Source: Sphingobacterium sp. lm-10 (GTDB lineage: Bacteria; Bacteroidota; Bacteroidia; Sphingobacteriales; Sphingobacteriaceae). From it: 64,000 bases of DNA. Location of the stretch: assembly GCF_023554555.1 (NCBI RefSeq), contig NZ_JAMJWC010000001.1, positions 434,001 to 498,000 of the forward strand. Direction: 5' to 3'. Position 1 is the first letter of the stretch; each line of letters opens with the position of its first letter. Below the pieces are notes generated by a model, which saw only the letters and a list, made by a program, of their open reading frames with translations, made no database searches and had not been told where the DNA came from. Position numbers and translations under genes: made by a program. Shown piece after piece: positions 34,409 to 43,107 of this stretch.

Positions 34409-36064
34409 ATGACAAAAAAACTCAAATTATACATCACAGCGGCTTTATTTGGTATCAGTCCAATAGGATTACTCGCACAAAAAAATGTCATAAAGGTTGA
34501 TACGACGCGAGAACCTGTCGCAACTGGAAAATTTGAAGCCAATTGGAATTCCCTGCAACAATACGAAGCGCCAGAATGGTTTCAGAATGCCAAATTCGGC
34601 ATTTGGGCACATTGGGGGCCGCAGTGTCAACCAGGGCAAGGGGACTGGTATGCACGGGGTATGTATCATGAAGGAAGTCGGCAGTATAATTGGCATGTCG
34701 AGAATTACGGACATCCCTCCGAAGCGGGCTTCAAGGAAGTCATTCATAGTTGGAAAGCGGAGAAATGGAATCCCGATGAATTGGTAGCCTTATACAAACG
34801 GGCTGGTGCACAGTACTTCTTCGCGTTGGCCAATCATCACGATAACCTAGATCTCTGGGATAGCCCATACCAAGAATGGAATTCGGTGAATGTTGGACCG
34901 AAGACAGATATTCTATCACGTTGGGCAAAAGCGGCTAAAGATCAACATTTACCGCTTGGACTCAGCGTCCACGCCGCACACGCGTGGTCTTGGTTCGAAA
35001 CAGCACAACATGCAAACAAAAAAGGTCCTTATGCAGGAGTGCCCTATGATGGTAAGTTGACCATCGAGGATGGTGTGGGCAAATGGTGGGAAGGCATGGA
35101 TCCGCAGAAGTTGTATGCTCAAAATCATGCGTTGAGCGAAGGAAGTGAAGATCTTGGCAAAATACATAGCCAGTGGGAATGGGGCAATGATGCTTCCATA
35201 CCTTCGAAAGAATATTCCAATAATTTCTATAATCGAACCGTTGATATGATCAATCAATTTGAGCCAGATCTACTTTATTTCGACGATACGGCTTTGCCGC
35301 TATATCCGGTTAGCGATGCGGGATTACAAATTGCCGCACACTTTTACAACAGCAATATGGCCAAGAACAATGGGAAGTTAGATGCCGTATTGTTCGGTAA
35401 GATTTTGAACGAAGAGCAAAAAAAGGCAATGGTGTGGGATGTGGAACGAGGCGCTCCAGATCAAATTCAATCTCTTCCTTGGCAAACATGTACATGTATA
35501 GGCGATTGGCACTACAATGATGAAGTTTATGAGAATGATCGATATAAATCTTCCAAACAGGTGGTTCAGATGTTGATCGATGTGGTCAGCAAGAATGGAA
35601 ATTTGTTGTTGAATATCCCCATGCGGGGAGATGGATCAATCGATGAAAAGGAACGTGTTATTGTGGAAGGAATCGCCGACTGGATGGAAGTCAATGGAGA
35701 GAGCATCTTCGGAACGCGTCCTTGGACGGTGTTTGGAGAAGGTCCATCTGCCGACTCGTCTAACCCTATCAATGCACAGGGATTTAATGAAGGTAAGGTG
35801 AAATACACTGGAAATGACATTCGATTCAATCACAAAGCAGCTCAAAAAGAACTATATGTCTCTCTTTTGGGCCAGCCTGAAAATGATATCGATATCACCC
35901 GATTGGCAGAAGGCACAGGTGTACATACTATTAAAGACATACAGTTATTAGGCAGCAGCGAATCGCTGAAATGGAAACGTAGCAAAAATGGTCTACACAT
36001 CACCAAACCGACAGTGATGCCTAATGATATCGCCTTAGTATTCAAGATTTCTTACGGAGAATAG
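34409..36064 (+). CDS. GH29 alpha-L-fucosidase-family enzyme
   Basis: A 551-residue exported enzyme with a signal peptide ending near GLLAQK. The GH29 fold is recognisable from EWFQNAKFGIWAHWGPQ, FFALANHHDNLDLWDS, and the nucleophile region around Asp292/Asp293 in LLYFDDTALPLYP. GH29 enzymes remove alpha-L-fucose and some remove alpha-L-galactose. Neither sugar is common in hardwood xylan, so either the target polysaccharide is more complex (cereal-type xylan carries L-galactose) or the enzyme acts on contaminating xyloglucan or pectin side chains. It sits tightly between GH43 and GH3 genes, so it is part of the locus rather than an accidental neighbour. Confidence 0.92.
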   Translation: MTKKLKLYITAALFGISPIGLLAQKNVIKVDTTREPVATGKFEANWNSLQQYEAPEWFQNAKFGIWAHWGPQCQPGQGDWYARGMYHEGSRQYNWHVENYGHPSEAGFKEVIHSWKAEKWNPDELVALYKRAGAQYFFALANHHDNLDLWDSPYQEWNSVNVGPKTDILSRWAKAAKDQHLPLGLSVHAAHAWSWFETAQHANKKGPYAGVPYDGKLTIEDGVGKWWEGMDPQKLYAQNHALSEGSEDLGKIHSQWEWGNDASIPSKEYSNNFYNRTVDMINQFEPDLLYFDDTALPLYPVSDAGLQIAAHFYNSNMAKNNGKLDAVLFGKILNEEQKKAMVWDVERGAPDQIQSLPWQTCTCIGDWHYNDEVYENDRYKSSKQVVQMLIDVVSKNGNLLLNIPMRGDGSIDEKERVIVEGIADWMEVNGESIFGTRPWTVFGEGPSADSSNPINAQGFNEGKVKYTGNDIRFNHKAAQKELYVSLLGQPENDIDITRLAEGTGVHTIKDIQLLGSSESLKWKRSKNGLHITKPTVMPNDIALVFKISYGE

Positions 36065-36126
36065 CAAACATTCCTATGCTAATGCGATCACTCACCATAA
36101 ACTCTAACTAACTAGTAAATAAGTAG

Positions 36127-38796
36127 ATGATGATCAATAAACTGATACGTATGAGAAGAATTTGTGCTTTTGCAACGCTGATGCTTGGCATGCTGTTTAC
36201 CCAATGTAAATCTGGCAACCCGAATTATGAGCATCTCTTTCAGAATCCAGACCTTTCGGTAGACGAACGTGTAGAAAATCTCCTCAGTTTACTCACTTTG
36301 GAAGAGAAAGTAGGCTTAATGATGAATAGCTCAAAGGCCGTACCTCGATTGGGTATTCCCGCCTACGATTGGTGGAATGAGGCACTACATGGAGTGGCGC
36401 GTGCTGGCAAGGCCACCGTGTTTCCGCAAGCCATAGGCATGGCCGCGAGCTGGAATGAAGAAAGTCACCTCAAGACCTTTGAAATTATTTCAGACGAAGC
36501 ACGAGCTAAATTTAATAAATCGGTCGAAGAAGGCGAGCGCGGACGTTATTACGGACTGTCATTTTGGACGCCGAATATCAATATCTTTCGTGATCCCAGA
36601 TGGGGGCGTGGGCAAGAAACCTATGGCGAAGATCCTTACTTGACCACCAGATTGGGCTTGGCTGCGGTGAAAGGCCTGCAAGGAGAGGACGATACATTTT
36701 TTAAGTCACATGCCTGCGCCAAGCATTTTGCCGTACACAGTGGTCCCGAGTGGAATCGTCATTCTTACGATGCTGTCGTGTCCAAACGTGATCTGTGGGA
36801 AACTTATTTGCCCGCCTTTGAAGCCTTGGTCAAAGAGGGAAATGTGCAGGAGGTGATGTGCGCGTACAATGCATTTGAGGGAGAACCCTGTTGTGGTAGC
36901 AATACCCTGCTCATCGACATCCTTCGCAACAAATGGGATTTCAAGGGCATGGTCGTGTCCGACTGTTGGGCGATCAATGATTTTTATGAAAAAGCACATC
37001 ATGAAACACACGAAAGTCCAGCAGCGGCTGCGGCTGATGCGGTGATCACTTCGACCGACTTGGAGTGCGGCAGTACGTACGAAAACTTGTTAGCTGCTGT
37101 GCAAGATGGATTGATCTCCGAAGAGCAAATTAATACCTCTTTGAGACGTATTTTACGTGGTTGGATAACGTTAGGCCTATTTGATCCCAAAGGCACTGGC
37201 CCTTGGGATGATCTTCCGTACAGCATCGTAGCTTCGGCAGAACATCGCCAGCAATCCTTAGATGTGGCGCGTCAATCGATGACATTACTCAAAAATGAAA
37301 ACAACACCTTGCCGTTAAACAAAGACATTAAAAGGATAGCAGTAATCGGTGCAAACGCAGCAGATAGCCTAATGTTGTGGGGAAATTACAACGGCACACC
37401 CACTTCGACGGTCACTATATTAGAAGGTATTCGAAGAAAATTACCCAATGCCGAAGTCATCTATGAAAAAGGAAGTGACCTGGTAGATCCTTGGGTGAGA
37501 AGCTCACTTTACAGTTCGTTTCAGACAGCACAAAATGGAGAGAAAGGACTTCAGGTAGAATTTTTCAACAATAACAAGTTGGAAGGTAAACCCGCTCGTA
37601 CATTAAACAACGACTTAGGTATCGAATATAGTAATCGGGGCGGTACTGCACTAGCACAAAATGTCAATATGGAAAATACTTCGACGCGCATTTCTGGTGT
37701 TTTTGTAGCGCCGTACACGGGAGAGGTGGTTTTCAAAGCGAATGCTTATGACGGTTATGTATTGACAATAAACGGAAAAGAAGTCGCCAAGAAGTCCGGA
37801 GAATCTGCTATACAAGGCGAAGAATACACTATGCAAGTCGAGAAAGGCAAGTCCTATCCTGTAGTCATGGAACATCGGCAGTTAAACAAAATTAATATCA
37901 TTGGATTTTCGGTGTACAAGAAAGAGAAAGCAGCGTTTTCAGCACTTACTGTCCGCTTGAAAGATGTTGATGCGATCGTATATGTTGGCGGACTGTCACC
38001 ACAGTTGGAAGGCGAAGAGATGTTTGTCGATTTTGCAGGATTCAAAGGTGGCGATCGCACATCGATCGATTTGCCCAACGTGCAGCGGGATTTACTGGCT
38101 GCGCTACGCAATACAGGCAAACCGGTCACTTTTGTATTGTGCACCGGAAGTTCGTTAGCGCTAGCGCAAGACGAAAAGAATTACGATGCACTGTTATGTG
38201 CTTGGTATGGCGGCGAAGAGGCTGGTACGGCTGTCGCCGATGTATTGTTTGGCGATTATAACCCTGCGGGAAGATTGCCTGTCACGTTTTACAAGACCTT
38301 AGCTCAATTGGATGGCGGCCTTACACAAACGGGCGATGCTGGCCGACAAGGTTTCGAAAATTACGATATGCAAGGTCGTACTTATCGCTATATGCAAAGT
38401 GAACCTTTGTATGCGTTTGGACATGGATTGAGCTATTCGCAATTTAATTATGGCGAAATCGATCGAAAAGACAACAAGGTAGCAGCAAAAAAAGGATTGC
38501 AATTAGCTATTTCTTTGACGAACACCTCTTCCATGGATGGGGAAGAAGTCGTGCAAGTATATGTAAAACGCCTGAATGATCCTGATGCGCCCGTCAAATC
38601 ATTACGTGCTTTTTCCAGAGTTCCGGTGAAAGCAATGCAGCGGAGAAGCATCACGCTTAACCTGTCTGAAGATGCTTTTAAATTTTATGACGAAGCGACA
38701 GATGATGTACGCGTCAAGCCTGGTAAATATCACATTCTATATGGAGGAAGTTCCAAAGATGCTCAGCTGAAAAAACTGGAAATAGACGTGATTTAA
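36127..38796 (+). CDS. GH3 beta-xylosidase/beta-glucosidase with PA14-like insertion
   Basis: An 889-residue enzyme with an N-terminal hydrophobic signal ending in LFTQCKSG, a weak lipoprotein signal. The GH3 N-domain includes VPRLGIPAYDWWNEALHGVA and the nucleophile Asp279 in MVVSDCWAI. The C-domain begins near residue 400 (TLLKNENNTLPL). A segment near 460-610 (LQVEFFNNNKLEGKP, then VFVAPYTGEVVFKANAYDGY) looks like a PA14 domain inserted in the C-domain, and a fibronectin-III-like tail closes the chain. NEALHGVAR and SDCWAI are features shared with xylosidases of GH3, so cleavage of xylo-oligosaccharides is the likely role. It is the last gene before the terminator and repeat at 38.8-39.0 kb. 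Confidence 0.92.
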   Translation: MMINKLIRMRRICAFATLMLGMLFTQCKSGNPNYEHLFQNPDLSVDERVENLLSLLTLEEKVGLMMNSSKAVPRLGIPAYDWWNEALHGVARAGKATVFPQAIGMAASWNEESHLKTFEIISDEARAKFNKSVEEGERGRYYGLSFWTPNINIFRDPRWGRGQETYGEDPYLTTRLGLAAVKGLQGEDDTFFKSHACAKHFAVHSGPEWNRHSYDAVVSKRDLWETYLPAFEALVKEGNVQEVMCAYNAFEGEPCCGSNTLLIDILRNKWDFKGMVVSDCWAINDFYEKAHHETHESPAAAAADAVITSTDLECGSTYENLLAAVQDGLISEEQINTSLRRILRGWITLGLFDPKGTGPWDDLPYSIVASAEHRQQSLDVARQSMTLLKNENNTLPLNKDIKRIAVIGANAADSLMLWGNYNGTPTSTVTILEGIRRKLPNAEVIYEKGSDLVDPWVRSSLYSSFQTAQNGEKGLQVEFFNNNKLEGKPARTLNNDLGIEYSNRGGTALAQNVNMENTSTRISGVFVAPYTGEVVFKANAYDGYVLTINGKEVAKKSGESAIQGEEYTMQVEKGKSYPVVMEHRQLNKINIIGFSVYKKEKAAFSALTVRLKDVDAIVYVGGLSPQLEGEEMFVDFAGFKGGDRTSIDLPNVQRDLLAALRNTGKPVTFVLCTGSSLALAQDEKNYDALLCAWYGGEEAGTAVADVLFGDYNPAGRLPVTFYKTLAQLDGGLTQTGDAGRQGFENYDMQGRTYRYMQSEPLYAFGHGLSYSQFNYGEIDRKDNKVAAKKGLQLAISLTNTSSMDGEEVVQVYVKRLNDPDAPVKSLRAFSRVPVKAMQRRSITLNLSEDAFKFYDEATDDVRVKPGKYHILYGGSSKDAQLKKLEIDVI

Positions 38797-38827
38797 GGAG
38801 GCTTATTTTTAGCCTATTTTCGGAGTA

Positions 38828-38944
38828 TAAAGAGGCGGTTTAAAACGCAAGCAATGAACGTCTTTGCGAGAAGGAGGAACGACGACGAAGCAATCTTCCT
38901 CGATGGCGCATTTATCTTCAATGCTTCTTTAGACCGCCTCTTTA
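38828..38944. repeat. REP/MITE-like element with 17-bp terminal inverted repeats
   Basis: Arms taaagaggcggtttaaa (38828-38844) and tttagaccgcctcttta (38928-38944) are inverted with one mismatch. Partial pairing continues inward (aagcaatgaa with ttcaatgctt), so the transcript could fold into one long hairpin. The centre carries a 30-bp GC-rich core (38859-38888) including ttgcgagaaggaggaacg, of a type dispersed in Bacteroidetes genomes. A second core copy lies at 60448-60477. No transposase is encoded within. Confidence 0.75.
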
Positions 38945-38988
38945 CCTTATATCAGAACAGAAGAATACCACTTAACCCCACCTTAAAT

Positions 38989-39008
38989 ACCCTTCGGGCA
39001 GGGTTTTT
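38989..39008 (+). terminator. intrinsic terminator-like hairpin after GH3
   Basis: Arms accct (38989-38993) and agggt (39000-39004) enclose a short loop and run into five Ts (39004-39008). The stem is short, but position downstream of the GH3 gene and the T run fit a terminator closing the first group of xylan genes. Confidence 0.5.
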
Positions 39009-39156
39009 ATCCTCAATTTATACATTTTTATCTGTTAATAATACATATGTACCATCGAGGAACTCGTGGTACTTCTACCTTTACAGTACCAATGTCACTC
39101 CTGCGGGATTGCCATAAAAATAGTATAAACCACGATTACACAATCTTCTTTAAAAC

Positions 39157-41652
39157 ATGGTAAACCTGAGATGGTTTGCAGTCTTGATCTTTGCTTTTAC
39201 GACTATGGTCGCGGCAGCTCAAGATGCAAATGATAACCAATTTTTACATGATACAGCACATGAAGGGTATTTGCCGATCATCCATCGAGGACAGCCTATT
39301 CCGGTCGTTGCCGATGGGCATGATTGGAAAGGCGTGTTGCGTGCAGTCGATAATTTAAGGCAAGATTTTAACCGCGTAACATACACTTCGCCCAGCAGTG
39401 CATTGGAACGTTACAGCATCATCGTTGGCACACTCGGACATTCTACCTACATCGATCAGCTCGTAGGCACAGGAAAAATTGATCAAAAAGCACTAAGAGG
39501 GAAAAACGAGAAATTTCTTGTTCAGCTAGTTGCCCATCCGATCGCGGGTGTCGATTCTGCACTGGTCATCGCCGGGAGTGACAAACGGGGAACGATATAC
39601 GGGATTTACGAGTTATCTGCTCAGTTGGGTGTATCGCCCTGGTATTACTGGGCCGATGTACCCGTAAAGAAGAAAGAAAATATCTATTTCAAACCTGGAA
39701 TCTACACACAGGGCGAACCGGCAGTCAGTTATAGAGGCATATTTTTGAACGATGAATTTCCGGCCCTTACCAAATGGACCAATCATACATTTGGCGGTTA
39801 CAACAGCCAATTCTATGAAACCGTCTTTGAGTTAATCCTTCGTTTGAAAGGTAATTTTCTGTGGCCAGCCATGTGGGGAAATGCATTTTATGATGACGAC
39901 CCTCGCAATGGTGCTTTGGCCGATGAGATGGGAATCGTGATCAGTACATCACATCATGAGCCCATGGCGAGAGCGCAAGCCGAGTGGAAACGGCATGGGA
40001 ATGGAGCCGCATGGGATTACGCCACAAATAAAGCAGGGCTTCAGGAGTTTTGGACAAAAGGCATGCAGCGCGCCAAAGATTGGGAATCCATTATCACTAT
40101 TGCCATGCGTGGAGATGGCGACGAACCGATGAGTGATGATCAAAATATCAGCTTGCTCGAAAATATTGTCGAAGACCAACGCCAAATCATACAAAAGGTA
40201 ACGGGCAAATCTGCCAAACACACGCCACAAGTTTGGGCACTTTACAAAGAGGTACAAGACTATTACGACGAAGGCATGCGCGTGCCGGATGATGTGACGC
40301 TACTATTTTGTGATGATAACTGGGGCAATGTGCGCAAGCTACCAGATCTCGATGCTAAACCACGTGCAGGGGGGTATGGGATGTACTACCATTTCGACTA
40401 CGTCGGTGGACCGCGCAACACCAAATGGTTAAATGTAAGCCAAGTATCGCGCGTATGGGAACAGATGAATCTGACCTACGAACATGGAGTAGACCGTATC
40501 TGGGTGGTCAACGTGGGGGATCTAAAGCCCATGGAATATCCCATATCATTCTTTTTGGATATGGCTTGGAATCCAAAACAGTTTCATCCATCCAATATCT
40601 ACCAGCATACCATAGCCTGGTGCAGGCAGCAATTTGGCGCAGAATACGCGGAAGAGGCCGCGCGGTTGATCGATATGTATACTAAATACAATCATCGCGT
40701 AACCCCCGAGTTGTTGGATCACCGGACCTACAGCTTAGAAAACTACAACGAGTTTGAGACCGTTGTGCAGGATTATCGCCATCTCCTGGTGGATGCCATG
40801 CGCTTATACAACGTATTACCTGCCGAGTACAAGGATAGTTTTGATCAGTTGGTGCTTTTTCCAATCAATGGCATGTCAAATCTCTATGATATGTATTTCG
40901 CGAAAGCCAAGAACGACTATTACGCCGCCAAAAATGATGTACGGGCAAATCATTGGGCAGATCAAGTGAAAGAATCCTTCGTCCGAGACTCCCTATTAAC
41001 GGTGCATTTTAATACCATTTCTGATGGTAAGTGGAAGCATATGATGGATCAAGTCAGAATTGGTTATACTAGTTGGAACAACCCAGCACATGCTATTATG
41101 CCAGCGGTAAGCTATGTGGATAGTACCCGCGTCGGAAATTCAAAAATTTTCGTCGAGCAGGATGGACATATCGCGATCGAAGCCATGAATTTCAACCAGG
41201 CAAGCAACGCCGGCTTATCGACATGGACAGAAATACCCAATTTGGGAAAAACGGCTTCTGCTATCACGACCCTTCCGGTCACCGCTCCAATAGAAGAGCA
41301 TCTTTACCTGGAATACAAAATCGAAGTACAGTCTGTAGGCTCCGCAAAGTTAACAGTATGCACATCGCCCACTTTGAACTTCAATTCCAATCGAGGTCTA
41401 CGCTATGCTATCTCCATCAATGACTCGGCCGAAGAAGTCGTGAATATAAATGGCCATTATCGGGGAGAACTGGGAAAATGGCAAGCCGAGCGTATCATCA
41501 AAAACACGACAACGCACGAATTTAGCAAAGCAGGAGAGTACACCATAAAAATACGTCCGCTTGATCATGGCATCGTGATCCAAAAAATACTAGTTGATTT
41601 CGGAGGTCTAAAGCCCTCTTATTTGGGAGCACCGCAAAGCAAACAGCGATAA
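39157..41652 (+). CDS. GH115 xylan alpha-1,2-glucuronidase
   Basis: An 831-residue exported enzyme, signal peptide ending near MVAAAQD. GH115 blocks are visible throughout: YLPIIHRGQPIPVVAD near residue 37, LVIAGSDKRGTIYGIYEL near 131, PAVSYRGIFLNDEFPAL, NFLWPAMWGNAFYDDDP near 235, ISTSHHEPMARAQAEW and AMRGDGDEPM, then YYHFDYVGGPRNTKWLN near 410. The C-terminal part (about 680-825) is a beta-sandwich. GH115 removes 4-O-methyl-glucuronic acid from internal xylose units of polymeric xylan, complementing GH67, which acts on terminal units. The gene begins a second run of tightly spaced genes. Confidence 0.94.
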   Translation: MVNLRWFAVLIFAFTTMVAAAQDANDNQFLHDTAHEGYLPIIHRGQPIPVVADGHDWKGVLRAVDNLRQDFNRVTYTSPSSALERYSIIVGTLGHSTYIDQLVGTGKIDQKALRGKNEKFLVQLVAHPIAGVDSALVIAGSDKRGTIYGIYELSAQLGVSPWYYWADVPVKKKENIYFKPGIYTQGEPAVSYRGIFLNDEFPALTKWTNHTFGGYNSQFYETVFELILRLKGNFLWPAMWGNAFYDDDPRNGALADEMGIVISTSHHEPMARAQAEWKRHGNGAAWDYATNKAGLQEFWTKGMQRAKDWESIITIAMRGDGDEPMSDDQNISLLENIVEDQRQIIQKVTGKSAKHTPQVWALYKEVQDYYDEGMRVPDDVTLLFCDDNWGNVRKLPDLDAKPRAGGYGMYYHFDYVGGPRNTKWLNVSQVSRVWEQMNLTYEHGVDRIWVVNVGDLKPMEYPISFFLDMAWNPKQFHPSNIYQHTIAWCRQQFGAEYAEEAARLIDMYTKYNHRVTPELLDHRTYSLENYNEFETVVQDYRHLLVDAMRLYNVLPAEYKDSFDQLVLFPINGMSNLYDMYFAKAKNDYYAAKNDVRANHWADQVKESFVRDSLLTVHFNTISDGKWKHMMDQVRIGYTSWNNPAHAIMPAVSYVDSTRVGNSKIFVEQDGHIAIEAMNFNQASNAGLSTWTEIPNLGKTASAITTLPVTAPIEEHLYLEYKIEVQSVGSAKLTVCTSPTLNFNSNRGLRYAISINDSAEEVVNINGHYRGELGKWQAERIIKNTTTHEFSKAGEYTIKIRPLDHGIVIQKILVDFGGLKPSYLGAPQSKQR

Positions 41653-41687
41653 ACTGGACATCCCTAAAGCAATAGATAAAAACAACA

Positions 41688-43100
41688 ATGAACACAGATA
41701 CACAACAACCAGGTATAACAAAAGGCTTTTACAAGCTATCCCAAGTACAGCGGATAGGATTTGGTTCGGGCGATTTGGCGCAAAATCTTATTTATCAGAC
41801 CGTCTCCATGTACCTGTTAATTTTCTATACCAACGTATTCGGAATTTCTGCGGCAGCAGCAGGTGTCATGTTCCTCATTGTACGGATCATAGATGTGTTA
41901 TGGGACCCGATCGTAGGTGCATACGTAGACAAAAGTAACCCGAAGATCGGTAAATATCGGTCGTATCTACTCCTTGGAGGAATCCCACTCACCGGATTTG
42001 CCATACTTTGTTTTTGGAATGGCTTTTCCGGCTCATTAACCTACGCATACATTACCTATGTCGGTTTATCCATGTTATATACGCTCATCAATGTGCCTTA
42101 TGGAGCTTTGAACGCTTCCTTAACCAGAGACACCGATGAGATTACAAAATTAACCTCGACTCGCATGTTTATGGCCAATCTCGGTGGCCTGGCCGTGGGG
42201 TATGGTGTACCTATTGTTGTGCAGTTTTTTTCGCCAGATGGAAAGATCAATTCGCAAGTATCTGGAGAAGCCTGGTTCATCACGATGACCATCTATGCGC
42301 TGGCAGGCTTATTCTTGTTAATTTTTTGCTACACGCAGACCAAAGAACGAGTAGTGATGGATGAGAAAGAAACCGAAAATGTGAAAGTGTCAGACCTATG
42401 GACGGAATTCCGACACAATAAACCCTTGCGCATCTTAGCTTTCTTTTTCATCACCGCATTCGCTATGATGGCGATCGGTAATTCTGCCGGATCATATTAT
42501 ATGATCTACAATGTACAAGCGCCTGATATGTTGCCCTATTTTATGGCATTAGGGTCTATACCTGCCTTTATCTTCATGCCTTTAGTACCCGCTATCAAAC
42601 GAAAAATTGGTAAAAAGCAAATGTTTTACGTCTTCTTAACGATCGCTATTGTAGGGATGATACTGCTGTACGTTATTTCTGTCGTCCCTGCCTTGAAGAC
42701 ACAAGTCTGGTTAGTGTTGATGGCTCAATTCGTCAAATCTAGCGGCGTCATCGTAGCAACAGGTTATATGTGGGCATTAGTCCCCGAAGTCATTTCCTAT
42801 GGAGAATATACGACTGGAAAACGCATTTCCGGTATTGTTAACGCCCTAACGGGCATCTTCTATAAAGCCGGTATGGCGCTCGGTGGCGTAGTTCCCGGAC
42901 TGGTACTGGCATTTGTTGGCTTCGATCAGCACAATACGATGGTACAATCTGCTTTTGCAGAACAAGGAATACTTTGGCTGGTCGCCATTATCCCCGCATT
43001 GCTATTGGTGCTGGCCTTATACATCATTTCCAAGTACGATTTAAGTGATGCACAAATTGATAAAATTAATTACGAGATAGAATATCGCCATAAGCATTAA
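41688..43100 (+). CDS. GPH-family (XynP/YicJ-like) sugar:cation symporter
   Basis: A 470-residue inner-membrane transporter with about twelve hydrophobic segments. The glycoside-pentoside-hexuronide signature is present near residue 65-85 (VLWDPIVGAYVDKSNPKIGKYRSYLL region), followed by INVPYGALNASLTRD. Relatives transport melibiose, xylosides or glucuronides. In this locus it would carry xylobiose, longer xylo-oligosaccharides or aldouronic acids from periplasm to cytoplasm, feeding the cytoplasmic GH43 encoded two genes later. It starts 35 bp after the GH115 gene and ends 7 bp before GH10. Confidence 0.93.
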   Translation: MNTDTQQPGITKGFYKLSQVQRIGFGSGDLAQNLIYQTVSMYLLIFYTNVFGISAAAAGVMFLIVRIIDVLWDPIVGAYVDKSNPKIGKYRSYLLLGGIPLTGFAILCFWNGFSGSLTYAYITYVGLSMLYTLINVPYGALNASLTRDTDEITKLTSTRMFMANLGGLAVGYGVPIVVQFFSPDGKINSQVSGEAWFITMTIYALAGLFLLIFCYTQTKERVVMDEKETENVKVSDLWTEFRHNKPLRILAFFFITAFAMMAIGNSAGSYYMIYNVQAPDMLPYFMALGSIPAFIFMPLVPAIKRKIGKKQMFYVFLTIAIVGMILLYVISVVPALKTQVWLVLMAQFVKSSGVIVATGYMWALVPEVISYGEYTTGKRISGIVNALTGIFYKAGMALGGVVPGLVLAFVGFDQHNTMVQSAFAEQGILWLVAIIPALLLVLALYIISKYDLSDAQIDKINYEIEYRHKH

Positions 43101-43107
43101 ATGAATT

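Larger units (their letters stand above)
38797..39156. other. intergenic region dividing the xylan locus
   Basis: These 360 bp contain, in order, the long inverted-repeat element (38828-38944), a terminator-like hairpin with T run (38989-39008), and an imperfect hairpin (39049-39072, gtaccatcgag with ctcgtggtac). The frame that crosses the element is not considered a gene. A promoter for the GH115-led gene group probably lies in the last 100 bp; TACCTTTA near 39077 is one base off the Bacteroidetes -7 consensus. Confidence 0.6.

Noticed and set aside
38854-39117. An 87-codon + strand frame between GH3 and GH115
   Set aside because: It runs through the inverted-repeat element and the terminator-like hairpin; composition is explained by the repeat and no protein character is visible.
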